64,000 bases of DNA from Clarkia xantiana subsp. parviflora (GCA_036873135.1 JAPTYO010000003.1:20670001-20734000), one strand, 5' to 3'; positions 1-11,863 are shown, counted from the stretch's first letter. Translations and numbers: made by a program. Notes: generated by a model not told the origin, from the sequence alone.

Positions 1-3000
1 ACAACCAGTGGCAAAGGAAGAACCTTCTGTCGTCCGACAGGAACAACCTCCTGCAGTGATACCAGAAAAAGGGCAACGACGAAAGACTCCGATTCAGACA
101 GAACCTCCTCGACGTAGGGGAAGGAAACGTAAATCCGAGATTGAGGCTGCCTCTGTTGTTATGGCTGGTCAAGATTCTAAGTTGAATGAGCAACTTCCGA
201 AACAGTCTGCAAATCTAATGGTAGTTCAGCCATCGGCTGTAAGCGTATGTGCACCTAGCTGTGATATCGTTTCCTCTGTTAACCCTTGTCCAGAAACGCC
301 AGATGCAGCGATTAGGGGGATAGAGGATGCAGATGCGAATAGGTCGCGTGTGTGTGGACTCCTTGCGCCTTCGTCCAGTCAGGATCTGAGTTCTGCTGGA
401 TCAGACGACACCCCCAAAGGTAAGCAACCTGCATCCGCAAAGATGGGGAACAGTGTTCGATATGTTGCTTCTATGATGAAGGAGATGCTGTCGGCCTCCA
501 AAGCAAAAGTCTGTGAGCATCCTGAGGGAGAAGTTCGCGATTCACCATCGTTACCTGTGCAAAGTAGTATCTCTAATGTAGTTACAGGAGGAAAGAATCC
601 TCAGGAGAGACCACCTCCAGTCGCTTCTGCTGTGGAGACTGTCCATGTTATCAAACAAGTTGGAAGCCAGGGAATACAGTCTGGAGGAAGTGATGTTGCA
701 TCGGCAGGAGGAAGTGAGAGACGAACAAGAAGAGCCACTAGGCAGATGGCGAAAAAGTTGAATGAGGAAAAGTTGGAGGAAATGCCTGCCCTTCCTCCTG
801 GTTTTGAGACACTGAAGAAAGCAGAGTTCCCTGAAAGTGGAGTTTTAGATGCTGCATTGCCGCTGCCAAGTAAGATATCAACCGGTGTTACTGTGAACCA
901 AGCAGTGGTTACTCAACATTCAGGTACATTGACTTCCAACTTAACTATTTCAGAAGCTGATAAAGAATCTGTTAAGGCTGCGAGCTGCATTTTAGATGAT
1001 TCATTTAATACTAAAACCGACGATTATAAATCTGAAGGTGCTAATACAGTTGAACTATCTGAGTTCCGTACTGATTCTGAGAACAAAGCTAGTGATATTG
1101 TGATGATTGAGAGCAAGGTGGTAGCTCTTGAAGCAAATGCCCAAACTGTTGAAGTCAATGATGTAAAGAATGATGATCATTCTGTGGTTGTAGAGTGTCA
1201 TGTTGAGGAAACAGCATTGAAGCCAAATTTAAGTGATGAACCTGTCAAAAAACAACAAACTGATACTTCTGCTTGTACGATTACCAACTCAGACGGTGAT
1301 ACTACAAAGAAATGCCAACAGGAACTTGATACTAAAGGTGCAAATATCCGTGAGGATCCACTTCCCGAAGATTTCTCTACAGAGGTAAAAGCATCTCCTA
1401 ATCTCGTGCTTGAATCTCTGAAGACTGTTTTGAGGGAGGATAAAGGTGCAGCTAGTAGCCTGTCTGATGTGGCAGAATTAGGTGGCAATAATGTGATTCT
1501 CATGGAGGAAGTGAGGGATCAAATATGTGATTCTCATGCTAGTGTTTCTTCTCCAAATAATGTGGAGTCACTGGCACCTTCAATAGCTGAGGAGAAGGTG
1601 GAAGTGTCTGATGAAGGCAATGCTGGTGATTCTTTAGTTCGGCAAGAAGCAGCTCAACTAGTAGTTCCTCAGCAAAGTGACGGACTGTTGCACTCAGATT
1701 CCTTGACAGCAGAAGAAACAGATACAAAGGACTCTGAGGGAAGAGGAGGGGATGTTCAAGTGGTCGTCTCTGAGGTTTGTAATTCTTCTTTGAGGAGATA
1801 ATTTCATGTCCATGTGTATTATTGATTTATTTCAGTTCGGTAGTAATTTCTTTTTCTGCCAATGTCATTGCGTAGGTGAATCTAGAGACAGCAGATGAGG
1901 CCTCTGAAGTAAATAATCAGCCACTTTCTTCTGTTAATTCTGCCGAGACAAAAGAGTCTGAGTGCGTTGCATGTGGAGCTGATTCAATGGAGAAGGTATT
2001 CCTTTTCATGGCTATAGATTGTAACTATCTATTGTTGAATGAGATATCATGCTTTCTTTGTTGCGTAACAGCTTTTATCTTACAGCAATGGGTTGATGTT
2101 ATTTTTCTCCTGGTACTTTTGAACAGTTTGAGTACCCACGGAATGCATAGTGTTCACCTGGATCAATTTTCTTCTTAAGTAATAAAAATAAAAGAATCCA
2201 CTTGAAGCATCGTCTTTTTTGGGCTCTATGCAATTTTTTGAGGCTTCTTTTAGGTTTACTTGGTAGGTACATTTTGGAAGTTCATGTTTTACGGTCACAT
2301 GAGTCTTTTTTCTCTACCTTTATGTGGCCACATCTGCTATCACGATTTCGTCATGAGATTCCTTTATATCAAGATTTACAAACTATTTATCTTTTTATTC
2401 CATACTTGTGCTAGACAAACCCAGAGACCATAAGAGATGACAAGGTTGAAATGGACAAGACAATGGCACCTACACCTGATTCCACAGATTCTGGAGAGCC
2501 AAAGGCTGCTGTTTCTTTGGATGAGGTATGCTAGTGTGTTATGTGCAACATTATGTTAGGCTTCAGCTATCCCTTTGGCATAGCCACATAGATTTCTGGC
2601 TTATACTTAACCAGCTGCTGCAAAAGTTGGAAAATGAATGGACTGGTGGTTTTAACTTTTAAGAAGAAATTTTAATACAAAACCACTTATTCTAACGTAA
2701 GTGCAAACTCATATTTGCTACTAGATGAGGTGCCTTTTGGCACTTATTCCTCTTCTAGGTGTCAACTCACTCCACTTCCCATTTATTATGCATTTATAAT
2801 GTGTTAGTTAATGTGACGCTGTGATGTAATTTCTATTTTGCTTCTATAAGTATGGAGATAAATGGGGTGCATCTCTTTCTTTTCCGTATTAGTTATGATT
2901 CTTGTGGTGGTAATGGGCAACTATTTATGCATCTAGTCCTATTATAATACACACGCCTTCTGGGGTGTAGTAATTAGTATGCCTCTTCTATGCTTGATTT

Positions 3001-6000
3001 AAGATGAGATTGTGAGGGAATATGTTTCATTTCTTCCACATGAAAAAGATATTTGTTCATCTGTTTAATCTTGTTGCTTGCTGTGGTTATCTATGCCCTT
3101 TCCTCAATTATTTATTTGATTCTTACGTGGTAAATAATCTGGACAGATCAAACCCGAGAATGCTCAAAGTGATCTCGCTAGTGTGGAAGATGAAGGAACT
3201 GTGATTCCAGATATGGTTACTGAGAAAACTCAAGATGCAGTTTTACAAGGGTTTGATTTGGATGACAGCACCAATCCAGAAACTGTCGAACCTGTTGAAG
3301 CAGCTATTCAGGATACTCAGAAAGGCGAAAAACCAGATCCAGTTACTATTGACGCTGCTGCTGTATCAGGCTCCGATCATGTTAATCTAGAGATTGACTC
3401 AGTTGATGAGGATCCCGAAAAAAGTGCAGGGTATGATATCCATCATACTGCACTTTCTAGGTCTGATACAGCATGTGATCAAATCAAACAAGAAGCTTCT
3501 GGCAATGACGCTATTGACGGCATTGAAGTAAATGCTGCCTCGGAACTGGTCTTGAAGGAGTCCCACCAAAGTGCTCTACCAGTGGTTGATTCAGGTTCTG
3601 AGCCGGTTGAAGCAGAGGCCACCCCTACTGGTCGTTCCGCAGAGGAACCAGAAGAAATTGCAAGTCTGGAACAGGTTGCTGAGAAGGCCCACGATATTGA
3701 GGAACCCCAAGCTAATGTTCTTCAAGAAGTTGATTTTGGAGTTGAGTCGGTCCAGGAAGTGACTTGTCAGGGTGATGAAGCTATGGAGGAACTTAAAGTA
3801 AACCCTGATCAGGTAGCCGAGGAGGTCGACCTTCTTACCGTTTCAACAGGTGTTGAGTCAGGGAGTGATTTAGTCAAACAACCCAGCACCCTTCCAGATC
3901 ACGCTATCATTGAAGATCAAGGAAATGCTGGGGTTGGTTCGTTGTCGGAACAGGTTGACTCCATGAACACACCAGCTGATCACACCATTGAAGAACCTCA
4001 AGAAAATGCAGATTCGGAGCTCGTCTTGGAGGAGGTCCAGCATACGGAACTACCTGTGGGTGATTTAGGATTTGTTCAGGTTGAGCAACAAATATCCCCA
4101 ATTGAGCATGGTGTCTTGGAACATCAAGTTAATGCTGGCCCAGAGGAGGATCCAAATGTTCAGGTCTCTGAGGAGGCCGACCATGCTGAACTACCTGTAG
4201 TTGATTTAGGATCGAACCAGGTTGAACAACAGACATCCCCTACTAACCATGCTATCTTGGAACCTCAAGCAAAGACTGACCCAGATGAGGTTCCACATGA
4301 GGAATACCATGCCATTACTTTTATCGGACCTCTTGAAAAAACAAGATCAGCTCAGGTACCTGAAAAGACAGGTCAGGACGAAGCTGATATGGAATCTGAT
4401 CATGTCAAACCTGAAACTGCCCCTACCAGTAGTACTCTTGAGGCTTTGTCGATGGCTTATTCCGATTCTGACGAGGATGAACAAGAAACTATAACCGTTC
4501 ACACTGTTGAGGAACCTCAAGGAGATTCAGATTCTAATCAGGTTCTGACCGTTCAAGCACGGCTTGATGCGGGATCCGAGGAGGTGAAACCAGAGACTTT
4601 CCCTACTGGTCATGCTATTGTGGAGCCACCCATTGAGAATACATGTCAGGATCCTTCTGAATCAATAAAGGAGCCATCAGCATCATTTGATGACCCTACA
4701 GATATGGAGATAGAATCTGTAGTTCTTGAAGGTGATGCAATTGATGAGGTATGGTTTCTTTACAGTGAGCTTTCAAACTCTTTCATTTATCTTGTCTAAG
4801 GGATACTGGATCCTTGTGAAATTATGGTTTTGATATCCACTTCGTATCTTATTGCTGGTTTACATTGCCTATGTGCGCTGCATCAGTAATTCTCATGCTT
4901 CTTTACCTTACTAGGTCAAACCAGAGACAGCCCCAGCTGATCTTGCTGTCCAGGAACCTCGAGAAACTGCAGCTCCATTTCTAGTCACTGAGAAAGTCAA
5001 CGAAATCATTCCAGAAAGGATCGAGGTTGGAATTGACACGAGCAAAGTATGTGAACCAGAAGTTGTACAGTCAGATGCTGCTGTTCCTCAACAGTCAGAC
5101 TCTGCCATGCTTGGAGCTGGCCAGGAAGATGAAGTCATTCTAACTACCGACAATCCTCAAGTAATATTTAATTTTTGTTATTTTCTTTGTTCCTTCAACA
5201 ACTACTAGCATTTGCTAATCAGTTTCTAAATGCTTCATCTTTTTTAGATTGAGCCAGATTCGGCGGCTCCATTTTCTGAAAATGCAGAGCAGTTGGTATT
5301 ACCAGAAGATTCGGTTGAAGCTGGAAAGTCAAAAAGGGATTCACTCGATGAGGTGCGTTTTTAGAAGGCTATTTATATTTATAATCTCTGCTTTCTCCTA
5401 CATTTTTGTCTTCTTGAATATGAACTACATCTTGCTGAATGTGTTTCTGAATGCTTGTCTGCATTATGGTACAGGCCAAATCTGAGTATGTTACTGAGGC
5501 TTCAGAATCAGTAGAACAGCAGTCTTCTTCCCCAACTCATGATTCTACTTTTGCTGGAGAATCTGGGACTGATGTTTCTGAAAGATTGAAGGAGCAGTCT
5601 GTTCCTCCAAATGATTCTACAGTTGTTGAAGAATCGAAACCACCTCCTGAAATTTCTGAAGTCTTAGAGCAGCAGTCTACCCCAGTAGATGATTCTGTAA
5701 CAGGGGAAGAACCGAAGTCTGTCACCATAGTCTCTGAAACCCTAGAGCAGCCATCTCCCCCAGCAGATGTTTCTGAAACTCTAGAGCAGCCTTCGGTCCC
5801 AGCAAATGACACTACATTTGAGGAAGAATCTCCAGAGCCTATTGGTGAAGTTTCTGAAATCTTACAGCAAGAGCTTCTCCCAAAGGCAGATGATTCTGAA
5901 GTTGGGGAACAATCTTTGGAGCCTGTTGGTGAAGTTCCTGAAACCGTAGAGCAGCGGTCCCCTGTAGATGATTCGGCAGATGCTATGGAATGTGAACCTG

Positions 6001-6722
6001 TTGGTGAAGTTCCTGAAACCGTAGAGCAGCGGTCCCATGTAGATAATTCTGCAGATGCTGTGGAATCTGAACCTGTTCACGAAACCCTACAGCAGCAGTC
6101 TGTTCGAGCAGATGATTCTGCAGGTGCAGAAGAACCGAAGTCCATTGCAGAAGTTTCTGAAACTCTCTTAGAAGCAGATGATTCTGCAGTTGCTGTAGAA
6201 GTGAACCCCATTGCAGAAGTTTCGGAAATCCTTCAGCCGGAGCCTCTCCCAGAAGCAGATGATTCTGCAGTTGCTGAAGAAGCGAACCCCATTGTAGAAA
6301 TTTCGGAAATCCTACAGCCGGAGCCTCTCTCAGAAGCAGATGATTCTGCAGTTGCTGAAGAACTGAAGCCTGTTGAGAATGTTTCCGAAATCCTTCGGAA
6401 AGAGGCTCTCTCAGAAGCAGATGATTCTGCAGCTTCGGATGAATTGAAGCATGTTGGTGATGTTGCAGAAGAACTAAAGCCCTCTGAGGAACCTCTCCCA
6501 GAAGCAGGAGATGAAACTCTACAGCAAGAGTTGCCTCATCCAGAAGCCGCAGATGATTCTGCAGGTGAAGAAGAAGAATTCATGACCCCTGTTGAAACCT
6601 TAGAGGAGCAATCTATCCCAGAAGCAACAGATGATTGTGCAGGTGCTGGAGAACAGGAGCCTGCTGTTGAAGTTCCCGAAGCAGATGATTCTGGTGCTGC
6701 AACTGCTGAAGAATCGAAGTAA
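1..6722 (+). CDS. Acidic low-complexity AT-hook protein, 3' part (possible SYD-type remodeller tail)
   Basis: Partial gene, open at the left window edge. Exons by GT..AG borders, all joining in phase 0: 2-1774, 1876-1995, 2415-2525, 3147-4748, 4915-5160, 5248-5352, 5475-6722 (stop TAA). This gives about 1732 residues. Near the start lies a basic AT-hook-like stretch (PPRRRGRKRK), then a second basic patch (RRTRRATRQMAKK). The rest is strongly acidic and rich in Glu, Asp, Ser, Val and Pro, with no globular domain visible. The last exon is a degenerate 20-25 residue repeat built on EVSEILQ...EADDSA. An AT-hook followed by a very long acidic tail fits the C-terminus of plant SYD SNF2 ATPases, but the ATPase domain lies outside the window, so this is a guess. 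It is the parent of the gene fragments at 8757-11252, 13474-15811 and in the 9.8-kb amplicon. The intact frame across seven exons indicates a functional gene. Confidence 0.75.
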
Positions 6723-6872
6723 ATTTCCCACAGAAAGACTGTGTCTTTATAAGGTATGCATGCTTTATTCTTCCATCTATCAGATAATCAGCTTTAAGTA
6801 TTTATAGAAAGTTAAGACTAGTGACCTGCATATTGTATGCCAATTGCCATCAGTTGATATAGATATAAATAT

Positions 6873-7150
6873 GGGTAAATAACCAAACTAGCTAAACTTT
6901 ACGGGATAATGCAACTAGCTAACCTGACTTCTGCGAATGCAGATATCTAGTTGCTCATTCATAGAAATCTGGCTGGCTATTCATTTTTTTTTAGGGTTAA
7001 TAACTAAAAAACTGTCCAAGGTTTGACCTATGTTAAAATCAGGTGTCTGAAGATTCAAATATTAAATCGAAGTGTCCAATGTTTCAATTTTGTTAAAATT
7101 TGGTGTCTCCGTCCAAAATTGCAGTTAAATTTAACGGTTTTATAGTTATT

Positions 7151-7192
<42 letters not shown>

Positions 7193-7249
7193 CAGTTAGC
7201 TAGTTGCGTTTTTTCTCTTTCAAAGTTTTAGCTAGTTCATTATTTATCC
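6873..7249. mobile_element. MITE-like inverted-repeat element (outer)
   Basis: The left arm starts GGGTAAATAACCAAACTAGC and includes GCAACTAGCTAAC. The right arm, ending near 7249, is its imperfect reverse complement (GTTAGCTAGTTGC ... TTATTTATCC). Arms are about 50 bp with no coding capacity, which fits a non-autonomous DNA element. It contains a second element (6996-7153). Copies sit at about 27948-28316 and 37772-38140 inside the amplicon. Confidence 0.6.
6996..7153. mobile_element. MITE-like element nested in the outer MITE
   Basis: Short inverted termini: GTTAATAACT at the left and AGTTATTAAC at the right, enclosing about 140 bp with repeated 'gtgtcc/gtgtct' motifs. It interrupts the outer element, so it inserted later. 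An uninterrupted 33-T run follows immediately; in the amplicon copies this run is broken by A residues. Confidence 0.5.
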
Positions 7250-8004
7250 TTTACATATAAATATGAATATTAGATTCCAGTGGTTTTTGGTGCTTGATCT
7301 TTTTTGTTGACTTGAAAATTATGATTTTGATGCAGGTATGGTATGGTATTAGATTTTGGCCACTAAGTAGCGCTGTAATTATGGTAGCAGTTGATTAATG
7401 CTCCCCAGGTGCTGTAAATCACTATCTAATCTACAAACACTCTCTAATCTACAAACTATTCTGGGAAGTTATGTGATCTAAGTTATTAACTATATTCTAG
7501 TGGTGTAGTAGTAGTAGATTTGTTAAAAACTCTACTTACTCATGGCTACTAATAGTAATATGAAGTATAAGGACTTATCTGATACAAGGTGCAAATCGTA
7601 GGGACTGGGAGCATATTCAATATGAAGTACCACTTTTCTGCGAACGTATGAAACTGGGTTTTAGCCCATTTTCTTAATTTGACGATCTCTCGTTATTCAG
7701 ATGTCTGTTTTTACGAAATTAGTTATATACGTAATGATTTTTAAAAAAATTGCAATTCGACTCCAAAGTACTATTATGTGATGATATCCCTATGTGTTTC
7801 GGACGATATTTGTAGTATCCTGATATCCCTTTGAGCTTTTTTACTATGCTTTTGAAGTGCCATGATTTACATGTTTTTTTTTTTTTTTTTTACTATTAGA
7901 GTGTAGTTAATTGTAATATTTTTATTTTTAAAACTTTAAAAGTATTAAAAAGTAGGGTTGAATGTATTTTTCAAACCACATATTTGACCGAATGTGGCTT
8001 TTAG

Positions 8005-8392
8005 TACTGAATGTTTGATTTTGTATACTTTTAGTACTAAAAGTTTGAAAAAATGTGGTTTTTAATATATCCGTTATTTGGCCGTTTATTTTAGTCCTAA
8101 CACTTTAAAATCGAACCCTACTGACTTAGGTCTGGCTAGGTCAATTGAGTTCGATTTTGAAGTTTAGTCAAAGTTAGTTTTATGACTAAAATAAACCAAA
8201 TAATAAAAGTTAGGAATATATATGAATAATAAAAGCTATGAATATATATGAATGACTAAATTGAATAAAATCAAAAGTTTATGGTTGGTCACGTGATTTG
8301 CATGTCATTAAACAACTAACTAACGGATGTACTAAAAACCACATTGTTTCAAATGTTTGTTACCAAAAGTATACAAAACTAAATATTCAGTA
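8005..8392. mobile_element. MITE-like element with arms of about 70 bp
   Basis: The left arm begins TACTGAATGTTTGATTTTG and runs through AATGTGGTTTTTAATATATC to CCGTTA. The right arm starts TAACGGATGTACTAAAAACC and ends ATATTCAGTA, an imperfect reverse complement over about 72 bp. The interior is non-coding and AT-rich. Duplicate copies lie at 29068-29454 and 38892-39278. Confidence 0.6.
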
Positions 8393-8614
8393 TTTTATAT
8401 ATTAAATTTTACTTTTGCTAGTTTTTTGGGCTAAGTTAAATTATTTTGTTCAAGTCCGTTGTATTTACTCTAGTCCAGCCTAATTTTTTTTCGTGGAATT
8501 GTGGAAACATTTTGTACCACATCAATCACATCACTTCTCAAATTTTGAACCGGGAAAATTAAAGTTAAAAGCGTCCCCAGAAGATAACGCGTTTAATAGG
8601 CTTGTTGTATACTT

Positions 8615-8685
8615 AACAAATATTTACACAGTCAACTAAATTAATCTCAACTCCAAACGATTAGTTGACTGTGTAAATATTTGTT
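8615..8685. repeat. Perfect 25-bp inverted repeat (hairpin)
   Basis: The left arm 8615-8639 starts AACAAATATTTACACAGTCA. The right arm 8661-8685 is its exact reverse complement, with a 21-bp spacer. The same 71-bp structure is preserved at 29688-29758 and 39512-39582. It lies about 70 bp before the 8756/8757 breakpoint. A perfect hairpin in AT-rich DNA could promote breakage, but that is inference. Confidence 0.8.
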
Positions 8686-9106
8686 ATCTTTAAAAATTAG
8701 GTGTATTAGAAGTTCTCCAATAAAATATTAACACTTGTGAAAAATTATAATAATGTCAATGAATTGATGTTATTTTTCTGCTGTTACTTTTTAACAGCTT
8801 GAGTACCCACGTAATGGATAGTGTGCACCTGGATTGAGAAAGCTAATCAATTTCCTTCTTAAGCAATAAAAAAGAAATTTGAAACTTCTTTTAGGTGTCT
8901 TGGGAGTTACATTTTGGAAGTTCATGTTTTAATGAGAGTCTTTTTTCTCTACCTTTATGCGGGCACATCTGCTATCACGATTTCATCATGAGATTCCTTT
9001 ATATCAAGATTTTCGGACTATTGAGTTATCTTTTAACTCCATACGTGTGCAAACCCAGAGATCATATGAATGATGAGGATGAAATGGACATGAAAATGGC
9101 ACCTAC

Positions 9107-9367
9107 TGATAGAGTAAACAATAGTAATACTTTGTTTCATATAAAGTGTAGAGCATTACACTTGGTGGTAGATAGTTTAGGGACCTCTCTGTAATAAATA
9201 TAAACTTGTACCCTATATATATACTACTCTACAGTACTGTAAACTTTCACCTTTACTCAATACAGTATTATCATTTCCCGCTATACTTTCCTCTCGTCTT
9301 CTACAATGCTCTCCTAGGTTTGATCTTCACTCCTGCATCATTCAACTTCATCACATGGTATCAGAGC
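9107..9367 (+). mobile_element. Ty1/copia-type LTR and primer-binding site, copy 1
   Basis: A 249-bp segment, 9107-9355, begins TGATAGAGTAAAC and ends TTCATCACA (TG..CA borders). It is followed directly by TGGTATCAGAGC at 9356-9367, the classic primer-binding site complementary to the 3' end of initiator tRNA-Met. The left border is exact: the amplicon copy of exon 3 reads through the same point without the insert. No gag, pol or second-strand purine tract is present, so this is a truncated LTR element, comparable in LTR size to TRIM or small copia elements. Confidence 0.75.
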
Positions 9368-9407
9368 ACTGGGCGATCTGATTTCCGTGTCGTTTCTGTG
9401 ATCCTGC

Positions 9408-9693
9408 AAGTCGGGAACAGGTTGCTGAGAAGGACTTTGAGGGAAGAGGAGTGGATGTTCAAGTCGTCGTCTCCGAGGTTTGTAGTTCTTTTAGGAGAGC
9501 TTCATGTCCATTTGTTATTATTGTTTTATTTCAGTTTGGTAGTAATTTTCTTTTTCTGCCAACGTCATTGAGTAGGTGAATCTAGAGACAGCAGATAGGG
9601 CCTCTGAAGTAAAGAATAAGCCATTTTCTTCTGTTAGTTCTGCCGAGACAAAGGAGTCTGAGTGCGTTGCATGTGGAGGTGATTCAACGGAGA
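9408..9693 (+). pseudogene. Chimeric acidic-tail fragment (exon 4 - exon 1 end - exon 2), copy 1
   Basis: Starting right after the retroelement leader, CAAGTCGGGAACAGGTTGCT matches exon 4 of the acidic-tail gene (near 3660). At about 9432 it switches to the last 40-odd bases of exon 1 (near 1733), keeping the reading frame (EQVAEK to DFEGRG). The exon 1 donor, intron 1 and exon 2 follow (9576-9693). It has no promoter or proper start and is a gene scrap rather than a gene. Confidence 0.7.
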
Positions 9694-10181
9694 AGGTATT
9701 CCTTTTCATGGCTTTAGATAGATTGTAACTATCCATTGTTGAATGAGATTTCATGCTTTCTCTTTGTTAATTTTTTGTTCTTGATTCATTATTGGCATCT
9801 TCTTGTTGCGTAACAGCTTCTGTCTTATAGCAATGAATTGATGTTATTTTTCTGCTGTTACTTTTTAACAGCTTGAGTACCCACGTAATGGATAGTGTGC
9901 ACCTGGATTGAGAAAGCTAATCAATTTCCTTCTTAAGCAATAAAAAAGAAATTTGAAACTTCTTTTAGGTTTTCTTGGGAGTTACATTTTGGAAGTTCAT
10001 GTTTTAATGAGAGTCTTTTTTCTCTACCTTTATGCGGGCACATCTGCTATCACGATTTCATCATGAGATTCCTTTATATCAAGATTTTCGGACTATTGAG
10101 TTATCTTTTAACTCCATACGTGTGCAAACCCAGAGATCATATGAATGATGAGGATGAAATGGACATGAAAATGGCACCTAC

Positions 10182-10442
10182 TGATAGAGTAAACAATAGT
10201 AATACTTTGTTTCATATAAAGTGTAGAGCATTACACTTGGTGGTAGATAGTTTAGGGACCTCTCTGTAATAAATATAAACTTGTACCCTATATATATACT
10301 ACTCTACAGTACTGTAAACTTTCACCTTTACTCAATACAGTATTATCATTTCCCGCTATACTTTCCTCTCGTCTTCTACAATGCTCTCCTAGGTTTGATC
10401 TTCACTCCTGCATCATTCAACTTCATCACATGGTATCAGAGC
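10182..10442 (+). mobile_element. Ty1/copia-type LTR and primer-binding site, copy 2
   Basis: Second copy of the same LTR (10182-10430) and primer-binding site (10431-10442), identical as far as can be read. It is preceded by the same ATGGCACCTAC as copy 1. No polypurine tract precedes it, so the pair is better explained by tandem duplication of one inserted LTR than as the two ends of one retrotransposon. Confidence 0.75.
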
Positions 10443-10485
10443 ACTGGGCGATCTGATTTCCGTGTCGTTTCTGTGATCCTGCTGC

Positions 10486-10771
10486 AAGTCGGGAACAGGT
10501 TGCTGAGAAGGACTTTGAGGGAAGAGGAGTGGATGTTCAAGTCGTCGTCTCCGAGGTTTGTAGTTCTTTTAGGAGAGCTTCATGTCCATTTGTTATTATT
10601 GTTTTATTTCAGTTTGGTAGTAATTTTCTTTTTCTGCCAACGTCATTGAGTAGGTGAATCTAGAGACAGCAGATAGGGCCTCTGAAGTAAAGAATAAGCC
10701 ATTTTCTTCTGTTAGTTCTGCCGAGACAAAGGAGTCTGAGTGCGTTGCATGTGGAGGTGATTCAACGGAGA
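10486..10771 (+). pseudogene. Chimeric acidic-tail fragment, copy 2
   Basis: Repeat of the 9408-9693 segment, with the same exon 4/exon 1 junction near 10510 and exon 2 at about 10654-10771. Non-functional by the same reasoning. Confidence 0.7.
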
Positions 10772-11252
10772 AGGTATTCCTTTTCATGGCTTTAGATAGA
10801 TTGTAACTATCCATTGTTGAATGAGATTTCATGCTTTCTCTTTGTTAATTTTTTGTTCTTGATTCATTATTGGCATCTTCTTGTTGCGTAACAGCTTCTG
10901 TCTTATAGCAATGAATTGATGTTATTTTTCTGCTGTTACTTTTTAACAGCTTGAGTACCCACGTAATGGATAGTGTGCACCTGGATTGAGAAAGCTAATC
11001 AATTTCCTTCTTAAGCAATAAAAAAGAAATTTGAAACTTCTTTTAGGTTTTCTTGGGAGTTACATTTTGGAAGTTCATGTTTTAATGAGAGTCTTTTTTC
11101 TCTACCTTTATGCGGGCACATCTGCTATCACGATTTCATCATGAGATTCCTTTATATCAAGATTTTCGGACTATTGAGTTATCTTTTAACTCCATACGTG
11201 TGCAAACCCAGAGATCATATGAATGATGAGGATGAAATGGACATGAAAATGG

Positions 11253-11500
11253 CATGTGTGTACGAATCGTTGAAAGCATTGCATGAAGTAGGCTCACAAT
11301 ACATGTATGTTATTTCTTAACATTTTTTTTGTTTTAATTTTACATTATTCTGGATGACTCGGTTGTGGGGATGGTTTTATATGATTATTAAACCCCGTTT
11401 ATTTGTTTTTGTTTTTTTCAGTGAAGATCCAGTGTTAAACAGAGTATTTGAAGAAATTAAATCTTTGGTTGTCGGAAGGTCAGTCAGCCGGCTCTCCCTA
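11253..11500 (+). other. Unrecognised exon-like scraps
   Basis: Where the third 1.08-kb copy breaks off, a new sequence begins with short open stretches that read as exons (VYESLKALHEVGSQYMYV, then after a T-rich intron ending TTTTTTCAG, EDPVLNRVFEEIKSLVVGR). I do not recognise the family. Whether this was once the 5' part of a kelch-like relative or another captured fragment cannot be told. Confidence 0.3.
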
Positions 11501-11562
11501 GCCTTTATTAGTTAGTTAGTTTGTTAAAAATATATATATTTGGTTGTTGTAGGTTTTGTAGG

Positions 11563-11863
11563 GATGTCGTATTATGACTTGAAGGAGAAGAAGTGGATTT
11601 CTACTGTGGTGATTGATGAGTAAGTAAAAAGTTCGAGCTGACTGAACGTGGGATGCGGGATGTTGTTTTTATCTAGGTAGTAGTGATGACAAAAAGTATC
11701 TCAAGTTTTGTGTATTTTTCTAGGAAGGGTTTATATATCCGGATAAGAGGTTTATGTTGTTTGCCATCATTAAGGTTGGAGATGACGATGTGGGTGAAAA
11801 CAAATTAACATTAAGGATCTCATCATCAGTGGGTTTGTTTCACCGCATAATTATTAGGTGATG
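11563..11863 (+). pseudogene. Kelch-like gene remnant
   Basis: About 300 bp match the middle and 3' end of the kelch-like genes at 21123-22347: SYYDLKEKKW, then RDVV, SDDKKYLKFC and the final HRIIIR/GTGATGATC end. The segment encoding about 45 residues between the YYDLKEKKW and RDVV blocks is deleted, and the frame shifts several times, so it cannot code for protein. It is more diverged from the four complete copies than they are from each other, so it is an older duplicate. Confidence 0.75.

Larger units (their letters stand above)
6723..8756. other. 3' flank of the acidic-tail gene, AT-rich, no further gene
   Basis: No convincing coding sequence. It holds the 3' UTR, a nested pair of MITE-like inverted repeats, a 33-T tract at 7154-7186, a second MITE at 8005-8392 and a perfect hairpin at 8615-8685. 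The whole stretch recurs with a few per cent change at about 27799-29827 and 37623-39651, so it belongs to the duplicated material. Similarity to those copies stops abruptly at 8756. Confidence 0.7.
8757..11252 (+). repeat. About 1.08-kb tandem repeat, 2.3 copies, of LTR plus scrambled exons
   Basis: Unit starts, recognised by CAATGAATTGATGTTATTTT, are at 8757, 9831 and 10909, giving units of 1074 and 1078 bp. The third copy stops at 11252. Unit order: intron 2 of the acidic-tail gene, exon 3 remnant, 249-bp LTR, tRNA primer-binding site and about 40 bp of leader, a piece of exon 4 joined in frame to the end of exon 1, exon 2, then intron 2 again. Units differ by very few bases, for example a 3-bp CTG insertion in the second, so the amplification is recent. 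The third copy ends inside exon 3, just before where its LTR would begin. Confidence 0.85.

Noticed and set aside
5537..6080. Minus-strand ORFs opposite acidic exon 7, with repeats
   Set aside because: Shadow of the repetitive plus-strand coding sequence.
9206..9571. 121-codon plus-strand ORF, and its twin at 10281-10649
   Set aside because: It crosses the LTR, the primer-binding site and the exon fragment junction. Hydrophobic residues come from T-rich sequence; not a gene.
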